DNA of 15,537 nt from Acidimicrobiia bacterium (GTDB taxonomy: Bacteria; Actinomycetota; Acidimicrobiia; Acidimicrobiales; Iamiaceae): positions 1 through 15,537 of the forward strand of contig JAFBAD010000355.1 of the NCBI GenBank assembly GCA_019247975.1, in the 5' to 3' direction. The notes under the pieces were generated by a model, which was given only the letters and a program-made list of their open reading frames with translations, was not told the origin of the DNA and ran no database searches. A program made the translations under genes and the position numbers. How positions within the stretch are numbered: the first letter of the stretch is position 1; the number at the start of each line of letters is the position of its first letter. Positions 5,293 to 12,847 of the stretch are shown one piece after another.

Positions 5293-7818
5293 ATGAACCA
5301 TGGAACGAACGGAAGCAGCAGGGCTGCGCTGGCCGCGCTGATCCTGCTCGGGGCGCTGCTCGTGCCCCTGACCACGAGCGGGCCCGCGAGCGCAGCGCCC
5401 GTCTCGTGTCTGGGCCAGATCGCGACGATCGTCGGCACGAACGGCAACGACACGCTCGACGGCACCGCCGGGCCCGACGTGATCGCCGGCCTCGACGGCA
5501 ACGACGTCATCCGCGGCTTCGGCGGCAACGACGTGCTCTGCGGCGGCGAGGGCACGAACGCCCTCGACGGCGGCGCCGACGCCGACCTCATGGAGGGCGG
5601 CCACGGGGACGACTCGTTCTCCGGCAGCGACGGCGAGGACCAGGTGACCTACAAGGACAGCTCGTTCGCGGTGGTCGCCGACCTGAGCCTGCGCCAGGGG
5701 ACCGGCGACGGCAACGACGTCTTCTCCTCCGTGGAGGACCTCACCGGGTCGTACTGGAACGACTACGTCATCGGTGACGGCGGGAGCAACCGGCTCGCCG
5801 GCCTGGGCGGCAACGACTTCATCTCGGGCAACGCCGGCGACGACCAGCTCCTCGACGGCGGCACCTCGCCGACCGAGGTGAACCAGTTCATCGGGGGAAC
5901 GGGCTACGACATCCTCTACGGCGGTCCGACCGAGGACGTCGCCAACTTTGGCGGGTCGCTCCTCGGGGTCACCGTCGACCTGACCGCAGGGACCGCGACC
6001 GGCAACGGCAACGACCTGCTGTCGGGCATGGACGACGTGATCGGCACCGTCTACAACGACACGATCCGGGGCGACGCCGGTCCCAACCGGCTGAACGGCA
6101 GCGGCGGCGACGACAAGATCAGCGGCGAGGGCGGCGACGACGTCCTGTTGGGCGACTCGGACGACGACCAGCTGACCGGCGGGCCCGGTTCGGACACGGC
6201 CAGCTACGAGCTCGCCTACGCGCCGATCACCGCGAACCTGGCCACGGGCACGGCGACCGGTGACGGCACCGACACACTGACGACGGTCGAAGGGTTGATC
6301 GGCGGCCCCGCAAACGACCAGCTCACCGGCGGCCCGACCAACGACACCATCGAGGGCGGACCGGGGAACGACAAGCTGGACGGCGCCGGCGGCGCGGACA
6401 CCGCGGCGTTCGACTCGGCCACCGACGCGGTCACCGCGGACCTCCAGACCGGCAAGGCCACCGGTCAGGGTGCCGACACGCTGGCCCACTTCGAGAACCT
6501 CCGGGGCGGCACCCAGGCCGACGTCCTCCGGGGCGACGCCGGGCCGAACCGCCTGGTCGGCTCCTACAGCGACTCGCTCGAGGGCCGGCTCGGCAACGAC
6601 ACCTTCGCCGGCGTGTACTCGACCGAGATCACCTACGCCTCGGCCACCGGACCCGTGACCCTGGACGCGGCAGCCCGGAAGGCGACAGGCGCCGCCGGCA
6701 CCGACACGTTCCTGTGGTCCCCGGAGACGATCACCGGGAGCAACTTCAGCGACCACCTCACCTGCGACCAGAACGACGTGTACGGCTGTGGTCTCTACGG
6801 CCTGCGAGGCGACGACGTCCTCACCGGCTCGATCCACGGCGACGTGTTCGCCGGCGGTCCGGGCAACGACCGGATGGACGGCCTGGCAGCCAACGACGGC
6901 GATCGGGTCTCCTACGACAGATCGGCGACCCCGGTGGTCGTGAACCTCACGACCGGCACCGCGACCGGTGAGGGCACCGACACGCTCGTCTCGATCCAGA
7001 ACGCCCTCGGGTCGAAGTTCAACGACCGGCTCACCGGGCCCAAGGGCCAATCCTGCGACCTCGAGTCGCAGGACGGTGACGACCGCATCGACGCCACCGG
7101 CGCGACGGCGTGCTTCGTCAACGGCGGCGCCGGCAACGACACGATCACCGGCAGCGCGGGGAACGACCGCATCTACCCGTCCACCGGCAAGGACGTGGTC
7201 GACGCCAAGGCCGGCGACGACGAGGTGACCACCTACGACCCGGGCGACGACCTCGAGGGCGGGCTCGGCTCGGACATGCTCGACCTCCGGATCTTCCCGG
7301 CGGCCGTGCAGCTCGACCTGACCGTCGGGACGCTCAAGCCCGGTGCCCAGCTGGCCGCCACCGGCTTCGAGACCGTCCTCGGCACGGCGTACGACGACAC
7401 GATCAAGGGCGCGGCGGTGGCCGAGAAGATCTACGGCTACTTCGGCAACGACACGATCATCGGTCGCAACGGCAACGACGAGCTCCACGGTGACAGCGGC
7501 CAGGACACGATCTACGGACTGCTCGGTGACGACACCATCGACGGCGGCATCTACGACGACCACCTCTACGGCGGCGGGGGCACCGACACGCTCGACTACC
7601 ACCTGGCCGCCGCGCAGGGTGTGCGGGTCGACCTGTCCCACGGCAACGAGTCCGGCTACGAGGGTGACGACACGATCGCCGAGTTCGAGAACGTGATCGG
7701 TTCGGACGGCGACGACGTGCTGATCGGCGACGCCGGTCCGAACGTCATCGACGGGCTCAGCGGCACCGACAGCTGCACCGGCAACGGGGGCGCCGACACG
7801 CTGCGGAACTGCCCCTAA
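5293..7818 (+). CDS. Large secreted RTX-repeat calcium-binding protein (RTX2)
   Basis: An 841-residue protein with a Sec signal peptide: hydrophobic stretch AALAALILLGALLVPL and cleavage motif ASA-AP after residue 34. ATG 5293 is preceded by a GAGG purine stretch. The rest is RTX nonapeptides (GGNGNDVL-type, such as GGNDVLCGGEG, GGPGNDRMDG and GYFGNDTIIG) alternating with eight strand blocks of the VTVDLTAGTATGNGNDLL type. RTX repeats bind calcium in beta-rolls and fold after export, so a cell-surface or secreted structural role is likely. The N-terminal block C39-L-x-Q-x-ATIVGT and the closing pair C828/C840 match RTX1, so the two genes are paralogues. No catalytic domain, LPXTG anchor or TM tail is visible, and no type I secretion genes are nearby. 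It overlaps the converging LuxR gene by four bases. Confidence 0.9.
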   Translation: MNHGTNGSSRAALAALILLGALLVPLTTSGPASAAPVSCLGQIATIVGTNGNDTLDGTAGPDVIAGLDGNDVIRGFGGNDVLCGGEGTNALDGGADADLMEGGHGDDSFSGSDGEDQVTYKDSSFAVVADLSLRQGTGDGNDVFSSVEDLTGSYWNDYVIGDGGSNRLAGLGGNDFISGNAGDDQLLDGGTSPTEVNQFIGGTGYDILYGGPTEDVANFGGSLLGVTVDLTAGTATGNGNDLLSGMDDVIGTVYNDTIRGDAGPNRLNGSGGDDKISGEGGDDVLLGDSDDDQLTGGPGSDTASYELAYAPITANLATGTATGDGTDTLTTVEGLIGGPANDQLTGGPTNDTIEGGPGNDKLDGAGGADTAAFDSATDAVTADLQTGKATGQGADTLAHFENLRGGTQADVLRGDAGPNRLVGSYSDSLEGRLGNDTFAGVYSTEITYASATGPVTLDAAARKATGAAGTDTFLWSPETITGSNFSDHLTCDQNDVYGCGLYGLRGDDVLTGSIHGDVFAGGPGNDRMDGLAANDGDRVSYDRSATPVVVNLTTGTATGEGTDTLVSIQNALGSKFNDRLTGPKGQSCDLESQDGDDRIDATGATACFVNGGAGNDTITGSAGNDRIYPSTGKDVVDAKAGDDEVTTYDPGDDLEGGLGSDMLDLRIFPAAVQLDLTVGTLKPGAQLAATGFETVLGTAYDDTIKGAAVAEKIYGYFGNDTIIGRNGNDELHGDSGQDTIYGLLGDDTIDGGIYDDHLYGGGGTDTLDYHLAAAQGVRVDLSHGNESGYEGDDTIAEFENVIGSDGDDVLIGDAGPNVIDGLSGTDSCTGNGGADTLRNCP
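5425..7790 (+). repeat. RTX repeat region of RTX2, eight composite modules
   Basis: Eight strand blocks can be counted, each followed by RTX turns. They begin at FAVVADLSL, GVTVDLTAG, PITANLATG, AVTADLQTG, PVTLDAAAR, PVVVNLTTG, AVQLDLTVG and GVRVDLSHG. Most continue with a G-x-G-x-D-T-L segment, an E/D-acidic turn and GDAGPN or similar. The fifth and seventh blocks are the most diverged. This points to growth by duplication of a unit of roughly 80-100 residues. Confidence 0.8.
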
Positions 7819-10163
7819 CGGGCCCGGGCCCGGCCCTCCGCGATCGCGCTGCGCCACTCGTCGGCGCGATCGCGGAGGCCATCGGGGCCGCGGTTGATCG
7901 CCTCCTCGTCGCCGACCAGCGCCACCAGCCGCCCGAGCGTCACCGCCGCGTCCCGCTCGGCACCGGCCCGCCACTGGGCGTCGACCAGCTGCTCGAGCAC
8001 GACCGCCTGGTGGGCGCGGTCGTGCGCGCTGGCGGCGGCGCCGAGCGCCCGTTCGAGCACACCCACCTGGTCGTCGGGCTCGAGCTGGCGGGCCATGAGG
8101 AGGTAGCTGCGGGTGAGGCAGCGCAGGTCGCCGAGCCGCTGGAACACCGCGGCGACCTCCTCCAGCACGTCGACGTTGTCCGCGCTGGGCACCAGGCCCG
8201 CTTTGGCCAGCGTGGCGTGGGCCAGCTCGTGGTCGTTGCCGGTCGCCCGGGCGTAGGCCATCGCGCTGTCCGCCCAGCCGACCGCCTCGGCGGCGCGGTA
8301 GCGGGAGGCCGCGGCGGTCGCCGACATCATGTAGCGGACGTTGTTGACGTGCATCGCGTCGCCCGCCTGCGCGTAGGTCTGCATCGCGGACTCGAAGTGG
8401 TCCATGGCGGCGATCGGGTCGCCCATGTCGTTGAGCGCGATGCCCTCCGCCTGCCGCACCGAGGCGAGCCGCCAGGTGTCACCGAGCTCCTCGGCCAGCC
8501 GCTCGCCCTCCTGCAGGTGGACGAGGGCCGCAGCGCTGCGGCGGCGGTACGTGTCGGCGAAGCCGGCGAGGTGCCGGGCGGCCAGCTGCGACTCGTCGTC
8601 CACGGCCACGCCGAGCACGTGGGTCGCGAGCTCGTCGACCAGGTCCAGGTCGCCGAAGGCCAGGGCGATGCCCATGTCGTCGAGCGCGGTCGCCGAGGCG
8701 ACCTCCCGCACCGCCGGTGACCGTGCCGCGAGCGCGATCGCATCGAGGCTGTCGAGGTCGAGGCCGCACTGCTCGAGGAGCACCGCGAGCGAGCGGGCCA
8801 GGTGGGCGGCGAGCCGGGGGGACCCGTCCACCGCCCAGGTGAGCGCAGCACTCGCCTCGTCCAGGTGACGCCGCGCGCCGTCGACGAGCTCGCGGCTGTC
8901 GTCGGTCCGGGCCCGCGCCGCGAGCTCGCCCATGAGCGCGGCGTGGTGCATCGCGTGGGCGTGGCGGGCGACGCGAACGACCTCCGGATGGGTGCGGCCG
9001 AGCACGAACTCGCGCACCGAGTGGAGCACGCGGAACCGGCGCGGGTCGCTGTAGGTCATGGTCTGCGCGAGCAGTGAGCGGTCGAGCAGGCGCAGGACGA
9101 CCGGTTCCGACCCCGGGGTGACCACCGCGGCGGCGAGCTCGAGGTCGAAGCTCTTCGGCAGCGCGGCGAGCTGGGAGAGCGCGAGCCGCTCGTCGCCGTC
9201 GAGCATGTCCCAGGTCCAGTCGAAGGCGGCCTCGAGGGTGCGGTGGCGGTCGGAGCGGCCAGGTCCGTCGAGCAGCCCGAGCCCGTCGTCGAGCCGATCG
9301 GCCAGCTCGGTCAGCGGCAGGTGGCGTAGCCGGGCCGCCGCCAGCTCGATGGCCAGCGGCAGGCCGTCGAGGCGCTCGCAGATGCGCTCGACGACGTCGA
9401 TGTCGGGGCCCGAGAGCGCCACGTTCGGTGCGGCGGCCCGGGCCCGGTCGACGAAGAGCCGGGTGGCGCCGGTGGACGAGCCGGGCTGCACGGGGAGCGG
9501 ATCGAGCGGGAAGACCGTTTCGTCCGGACCGCCGAGCGGCGCCCGCGAGGTCGCCAGCACCGCGGTGCTCGGCGCCAGTGCGAGCAACTGCTCGACCATC
9601 GGGCCCACAGCCTCGGTCACCCGGTCGCAGTTGTCGAGGACCAGCAGGTAGGACTGCGCAGCCAGCGCCATCCCGCAGGCCGCGACCAGGTCCGTCGGGC
9701 GCTCGGCCAGGCCGATGGCCTGGGCCACGGTGGCCACGACGTTCGCCGCCGTCGCGTGCTCGAGCTCGGCCACGATCGGCACCCGGCTGTCGGTGGTGGC
9801 GAGCTCGAGGGCCAGCCTGGTCTTGCCCGCGCCGGCGACGCCCACGACGGTCACCCAGCGGCTCTCGTCGAGCAGGTCCCGCAGGCGGGCCACCTCCTCC
9901 TCCCGGCCGACGAAGGAGTTGTGGGGCACCTGCACGGTGGTCCCCCGGCGGGAGCGGGCCGCGCTGATCAGCGCCGTGCGGCTGTCCACGCCGAGCTTGC
10001 GGCGCAGGGCGGCGATGTGGCTCTCGACCGTGCGCACCGAGACGTGCAGCTCCTCGGCGATCTCGGCGTTGCCGAGCCGGCGCTCGATGGCGGCGAGCAC
10101 CTCGGCCTCCCGCTGGGTCAGCTCGTCGTGGGGCGCGGGCGGCACGGCGCAGATCTTGGCCAC
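7815..10163 (-). CDS. LuxR-type HTH / NB-ARC ATPase / TPR transcriptional regulator
   Basis: About 782 residues from GTG 10163. An N-terminal LuxR-type helix-turn-helix (LTQREAEVLAAIERRLGNAE, then VSVRTVESHIAALRRKLGV; about 14-62) is followed by an NB-ARC/AAA-like ATPase. The ATPase has FVGREEE (84-90), Walker A GVAGAGKT (108-115), Walker B LLVLDNCD (173-180), ATSR (204-207) and GLPLAI (267-272). A long TPR-rich helical region fills the rest. Such STAND ATPases use ligand-gated nucleotide exchange to switch DNA binding. MalT-type LuxR regulators carry the HTH at the C-terminus; here it is N-terminal. The start is uncertain: GTGs at 10208 and 10196 are also in frame, and none has a good Shine-Dalgarno. 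The GTG at 10163 leaves the 10182-10200 inverted repeat outside the gene. The stop overlaps the RTX2 stop. Confidence 0.88.
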   Translation of the reverse strand: MAKICAVPPAPHDELTQREAEVLAAIERRLGNAEIAEELHVSVRTVESHIAALRRKLGVDSRTALISAARSRRGTTVQVPHNSFVGREEEVARLRDLLDESRWVTVVGVAGAGKTRLALELATTDSRVPIVAELEHATAANVVATVAQAIGLAERPTDLVAACGMALAAQSYLLVLDNCDRVTEAVGPMVEQLLALAPSTAVLATSRAPLGGPDETVFPLDPLPVQPGSSTGATRLFVDRARAAAPNVALSGPDIDVVERICERLDGLPLAIELAAARLRHLPLTELADRLDDGLGLLDGPGRSDRHRTLEAAFDWTWDMLDGDERLALSQLAALPKSFDLELAAAVVTPGSEPVVLRLLDRSLLAQTMTYSDPRRFRVLHSVREFVLGRTHPEVVRVARHAHAMHHAALMGELAARARTDDSRELVDGARRHLDEASAALTWAVDGSPRLAAHLARSLAVLLEQCGLDLDSLDAIALAARSPAVREVASATALDDMGIALAFGDLDLVDELATHVLGVAVDDESQLAARHLAGFADTYRRRSAAALVHLQEGERLAEELGDTWRLASVRQAEGIALNDMGDPIAAMDHFESAMQTYAQAGDAMHVNNVRYMMSATAAASRYRAAEAVGWADSAMAYARATGNDHELAHATLAKAGLVPSADNVDVLEEVAAVFQRLGDLRCLTRSYLLMARQLEPDDQVGVLERALGAAASAHDRAHQAVVLEQLVDAQWRAGAERDAAVTLGRLVALVGDEEAINRGPDGLRDRADEWRSAIAEGRARAR

Positions 10164-10181
10164 GATCGGCCCGGCTCGCAG

Positions 10182-10200
10182 ATCCGTGCGCAGCACGGAT
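10182..10200. promoter_or_regulatory. 8-bp inverted repeat upstream of LuxR and FAD genes, candidate operator
   Basis: ATCCGTGC (10182-10189) and GCACGGAT (10193-10200) are exact reverse complements around a three-base centre. They lie between the divergent LuxR-type regulator and the flavin oxidoreductase operon (start 10235). LuxR-type HTH proteins bind dyads of about this size, so autoregulation or control of the oxidoreductase operon is plausible. This is inference from symmetry and location. Confidence 0.5.
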
Positions 10201-10234
10201 GATGTCACCGGCCTTTCGGAGGACCGTGTCCCCC

Positions 10235-11458
10235 ATGACAGGTCCCACGAGCTTCCACGACGTCGTGGTCGTCGGCGCCCGCTGCGCCGGCGCAGCCACG
10301 GCCATGCTGCTCGCCCGCCTCGGCCACGACGTGGTCGTCGTCGACCGGGCGTCGTTCCCGAGCGACACCGTCTCGACCCACGCCGTCGCACGGGGCGGCG
10401 TCGTCCAGCTGTCCCGCTGGGGCCTGCTCGACGACGTCCTCGCCTCGGGCGCCCCGGCGATCCGCGAGGTGTCCTTCCACCGCAACGGTGTGGCTGACGT
10501 CCGGGCGGTCAAGGACAGCGCCGGCATCGACGTGCTCGTCAACCCGCGCCGCTACGTCCTCGACACGATCCTCCTCGAGGCGGCGGCACGAGCCGGGGCC
10601 GAGGTCCGCACCGGCGTGACCGTCACCGACGTGGTGCGCGACGCCACCGGTCGGGTGATCGGGGTGACCGGTCACGACGACGACCGCCGTCCGGTGACGC
10701 TGCGGGGCCGGATCGTCGTCGGCGCCGACGGGCTGGGCTCCCGCATCGCCCGCGCGGTCGGTGCTCCCGTGATCGACCGCCGGCACGACCGCGGGTCGCT
10801 CCGGTACGCGTACTACGAGGGCGTCGGCCACGTGGACGGCGGCTTCGGCCGCACCGAGCTGCACCTCGGCGACGGCCTCTTCGGTGGCGTCTTCCCGACC
10901 CACGACGGCCTCGCCAACGTGTGGGTCAGCGGCCTCGACGAGGTCGTCGGGGCGCGAGCCGGCAGCCGCGTCGACCCGCACGCCGACTTCGTCGCGCTGG
11001 TCGAAGCCGCGGACCCCGAGCTGGCCGAGCGGCTGCGGGCGGGCCGCCCGGCCTCGCAGGTCCGCGTGTTCCGCCACATGCCGAACCAGCTGCGCCAGCC
11101 GGTCGGACCCGGCTGGGCACTGGTCGGCGACGCCGGCTACTTCCGCGACGCGCTGCCGGGCTACGGCATCACCGACGCCTTCCGCGACGCCGAGCAGCTG
11201 GCGGTCGCGATCGACCGCGCCTTCAGCGGTGAGGCGCTCGTCGACGCCGCGCTGGCCGGCTTCCAGGCGGCGCGCGACGCCGCCGTCGCCGACATCTTCA
11301 CCATCACCGTCGCGCTCTCGGAGCAGCCGCCGGCCGACCGCTTCGTCGAGCTGCAGCGCTCGCTCGCCTCGGCCATCGAGGCGCAGGCGCTCGAGATGGC
11401 CGCATGGCCCCAGATCCCCAACAACCAAACCAAGCACCTCACAGGAGCAACGCAATGA
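10235..11458 (+). CDS. FAD-dependent oxidoreductase (monooxygenase / geranylgeranyl reductase-like)
   Basis: A 407-residue flavoprotein. The N-terminal dinucleotide fold is DVVVVGARCAGAATAMLLAR (9-28) with the ribose-binding acidic residue in VVVVD (about 33-37). A middle motif IVVGADGLGSRIARAVG (about 160-176) and a second FAD block ALVGDAGYFRDALPGYG (about 295-311) follow. This three-motif order is that of the PHBH-type fold shared by aromatic hydroxylases, halogenases and geranylgeranyl reductases. The GxRCAG form and RYVLD segment resemble the many uncharacterised actinobacterial members; the substrate cannot be told. ATG 10235 is chosen because GGAGGA lies about 11 bases upstream; an in-frame GTG at 10226 is too close to it. 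The stop overlaps the OsmC start (ATGA), which indicates translational coupling. Confidence 0.85.
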   Translation: MTGPTSFHDVVVVGARCAGAATAMLLARLGHDVVVVDRASFPSDTVSTHAVARGGVVQLSRWGLLDDVLASGAPAIREVSFHRNGVADVRAVKDSAGIDVLVNPRRYVLDTILLEAAARAGAEVRTGVTVTDVVRDATGRVIGVTGHDDDRRPVTLRGRIVVGADGLGSRIARAVGAPVIDRRHDRGSLRYAYYEGVGHVDGGFGRTELHLGDGLFGGVFPTHDGLANVWVSGLDEVVGARAGSRVDPHADFVALVEAADPELAERLRAGRPASQVRVFRHMPNQLRQPVGPGWALVGDAGYFRDALPGYGITDAFRDAEQLAVAIDRAFSGEALVDAALAGFQAARDAAVADIFTITVALSEQPPADRFVELQRSLASAIEAQALEMAAWPQIPNNQTKHLTGATQ

Positions 11459-12048
11459 CCATGACCGAGAAGTCCGACTCATCGACCGACAAGCCAGGCC
11501 GTCCGCCCCGCCACGGGGTCGACACGCCGACGCTCTTCGCCACGCTCGACGCGGTGAAGCAGGCACCCCAGGCGGCGAAGTTCCAGTTCCGGGCCCGCAA
11601 CGAGTGGCAGACCGGGACCTACAGCCGCACCACCATCGACGGGTTCTTCGGCGTCGGCGAGGCGCGGGCGCACGACCGCAGCTTCACCTTCGACGCCGAC
11701 CACCCGGCCGTGCTCGTCGGCAAGGACAACGGTCCGACGCCGGTCGAGTTCATCCTCCACGCCCTGGCCAGCTGCATCACCGCAGGCATGGCGAACATCG
11801 CCGCCGCTCGCGGCGTGACGCTGACCGAGGTCCGCTCGACCGTCGAGGGCGACATCGACCTCAACGGCATCCTGGGCCTGCAGCCCGTGCGCAACGGCTA
11901 CGAGCAGGTGCGCATCCGCTTCGAGGTCGAGGGTGACGCGTCGCCCGAGGTCCTCGCGAGCATCGTCGAGCAGTCGCGGGGGCGCTCCGCGGTCTACGAC
12001 GTGATCACCAACGGCGTGCCCGTCGACATCGAGGTTGCGGCAAGCTGA
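11455..12048 (+). CDS. OsmC-like protein, single-cysteine type
   Basis: A 197-residue protein of the OsmC/Ohr superfamily. It has the central motif TPVEFILHALASCITAGMAN with C107 on the core helix, the segment GVTLTEVRSTVEGDIDLNG, and the closing block RSAVYDVITNGVPVDI. OsmC and Ohr reduce organic hydroperoxides with two cysteines. Here C107 is the only cysteine in the protein, and the second active-site position reads RSAV (S178) where classical members have CPV. Classical two-cysteine peroxidase chemistry is therefore unlikely; single-cysteine OsmC-like proteins are a known uncharacterised group. ATG 11455 has AGGAG eight bases upstream and overlaps the oxidoreductase stop. The methyltransferase follows after two bases. 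Confidence 0.88.
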   Translation: MTMTEKSDSSTDKPGRPPRHGVDTPTLFATLDAVKQAPQAAKFQFRARNEWQTGTYSRTTIDGFFGVGEARAHDRSFTFDADHPAVLVGKDNGPTPVEFILHALASCITAGMANIAAARGVTLTEVRSTVEGDIDLNGILGLQPVRNGYEQVRIRFEVEGDASPEVLASIVEQSRGRSAVYDVITNGVPVDIEVAAS

Positions 12049-12050
12049 CC

Positions 12051-12836
12051 ATGGTGAGCGACTGGCAGATGGTGGACGAGGGCTGGGGTCGCAAGGCAGT
12101 CGACTTCGCGACCCTGAACGAGCCCTCCAACTGCCGTGAGTACGTCACGCTGCACCAGCAGCTCGACGTGCGGGACGGCGACCGGCTGCTCGACATCGCC
12201 TGTGGCGCGGGCCTGGCTCTCGAGCTGGCCCGCGCCAGGGGCGCGTCGTGTGCCGGGATCGACGCGTCGCCCCGGCTCGTGGCCGTCGCCCGAGACCGCG
12301 TTCCCGACGGTGACCTCCACGTCGGCGACATGCGCGCGCTGCCGTGGGCGGATGGTCACTTCGACGTCGTCACCAGCTTCCGCGGCATCTGGGGCACGAC
12401 GCCCGAGGTGATCGCGGAGGTGCACCGCGTGCTCGCCCCGGGCGGGCGGCTCGGGCTCACCGTGTGGGGTCACGTCAAGCGCTCGCCCGGCTTCTGGGCG
12501 CTCGAGCCGTTGACCCTCGCTGCGCCACCCCAGGTGCGACACCAGGCCGAGATGGTCGCGCTCGGTCGCCCGGGCGCAGGGGAGGAGCTCCTGGAGGCAG
12601 CGGGCTTCGTGGATGTGCGTCGGGTGGACATCACCTTCGCCTGGGAGTTCGCCGACCCCGAGCACTTCGCCCGCGCGCTGGCGGCGGTGGGTCCTGCGTT
12701 CGAGGCGATCCAGGCGGTCGGCGAGGACGCGTTCATCGAGCACGCGCGGTCGGTCGCTCGCGAGCACGTGCGCGAGGGCCTGCCGCTGCGGGCCGAGATC
12801 GCGGACGTCGGCTACCTCGCCCGCAAGCCTGCATAG
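12051..12836 (+). CDS. SAM-dependent class I methyltransferase
   Basis: A 261-residue methyltransferase of the UbiE/Methyltransf_11 type. Motif I is LLDIACGAGLALELA (47-61), followed by an acidic ribose-binding D71 in AGIDAS. Motif II is GDMRALPWADGHFDVVTSF (92-110), and the post-core helix and strand are RVLAPGGRLGLTVW (126-139). The Rossmann core binds S-adenosylmethionine; the acceptor is not predictable. It starts two bases after the OsmC stop with only a weak ribosome binding site, consistent with coupled translation in one operon. It could act on the product of the upstream flavin oxidoreductase, which is inference from adjacency. Confidence 0.88.
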   Translation: MVSDWQMVDEGWGRKAVDFATLNEPSNCREYVTLHQQLDVRDGDRLLDIACGAGLALELARARGASCAGIDASPRLVAVARDRVPDGDLHVGDMRALPWADGHFDVVTSFRGIWGTTPEVIAEVHRVLAPGGRLGLTVWGHVKRSPGFWALEPLTLAAPPQVRHQAEMVALGRPGAGEELLEAAGFVDVRRVDITFAWEFADPEHFARALAAVGPAFEAIQAVGEDAFIEHARSVAREHVREGLPLRAEIADVGYLARKPA

Positions 12837-12847
12837 CCTCGTCGGTC

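Noticed and set aside
2237..7790. CRISPR-like or satellite repeats
   Set aside because: The repetitions are degenerate, in frame and encode GGxGxD nonapeptides; there are no uniform repeats with unique spacers.
5245..7974. A 909-codon open frame antisense to RTX2
   Set aside because: It is the mirror of RTX codons (GAC, GGC, AAC), which rarely give stops on the opposite strand. The product is low-complexity Val/Arg/Ala, with no domain or start context, while the sense frame has a signal peptide and RTX motifs.
8479..10542. A 687-codon minus-strand frame overlapping the LuxR gene
   Set aside because: Arg/Ala/Gly-rich frameshifted shadow of the LuxR/ATPase gene, whose own frame has HTH and Walker motifs.
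10205..11566. A 453-codon open frame antisense to the flavin oxidoreductase
   Set aside because: The sense strand encodes a complete FAD-binding protein with a ribosome binding site; the antisense product shows no recognisable motifs.
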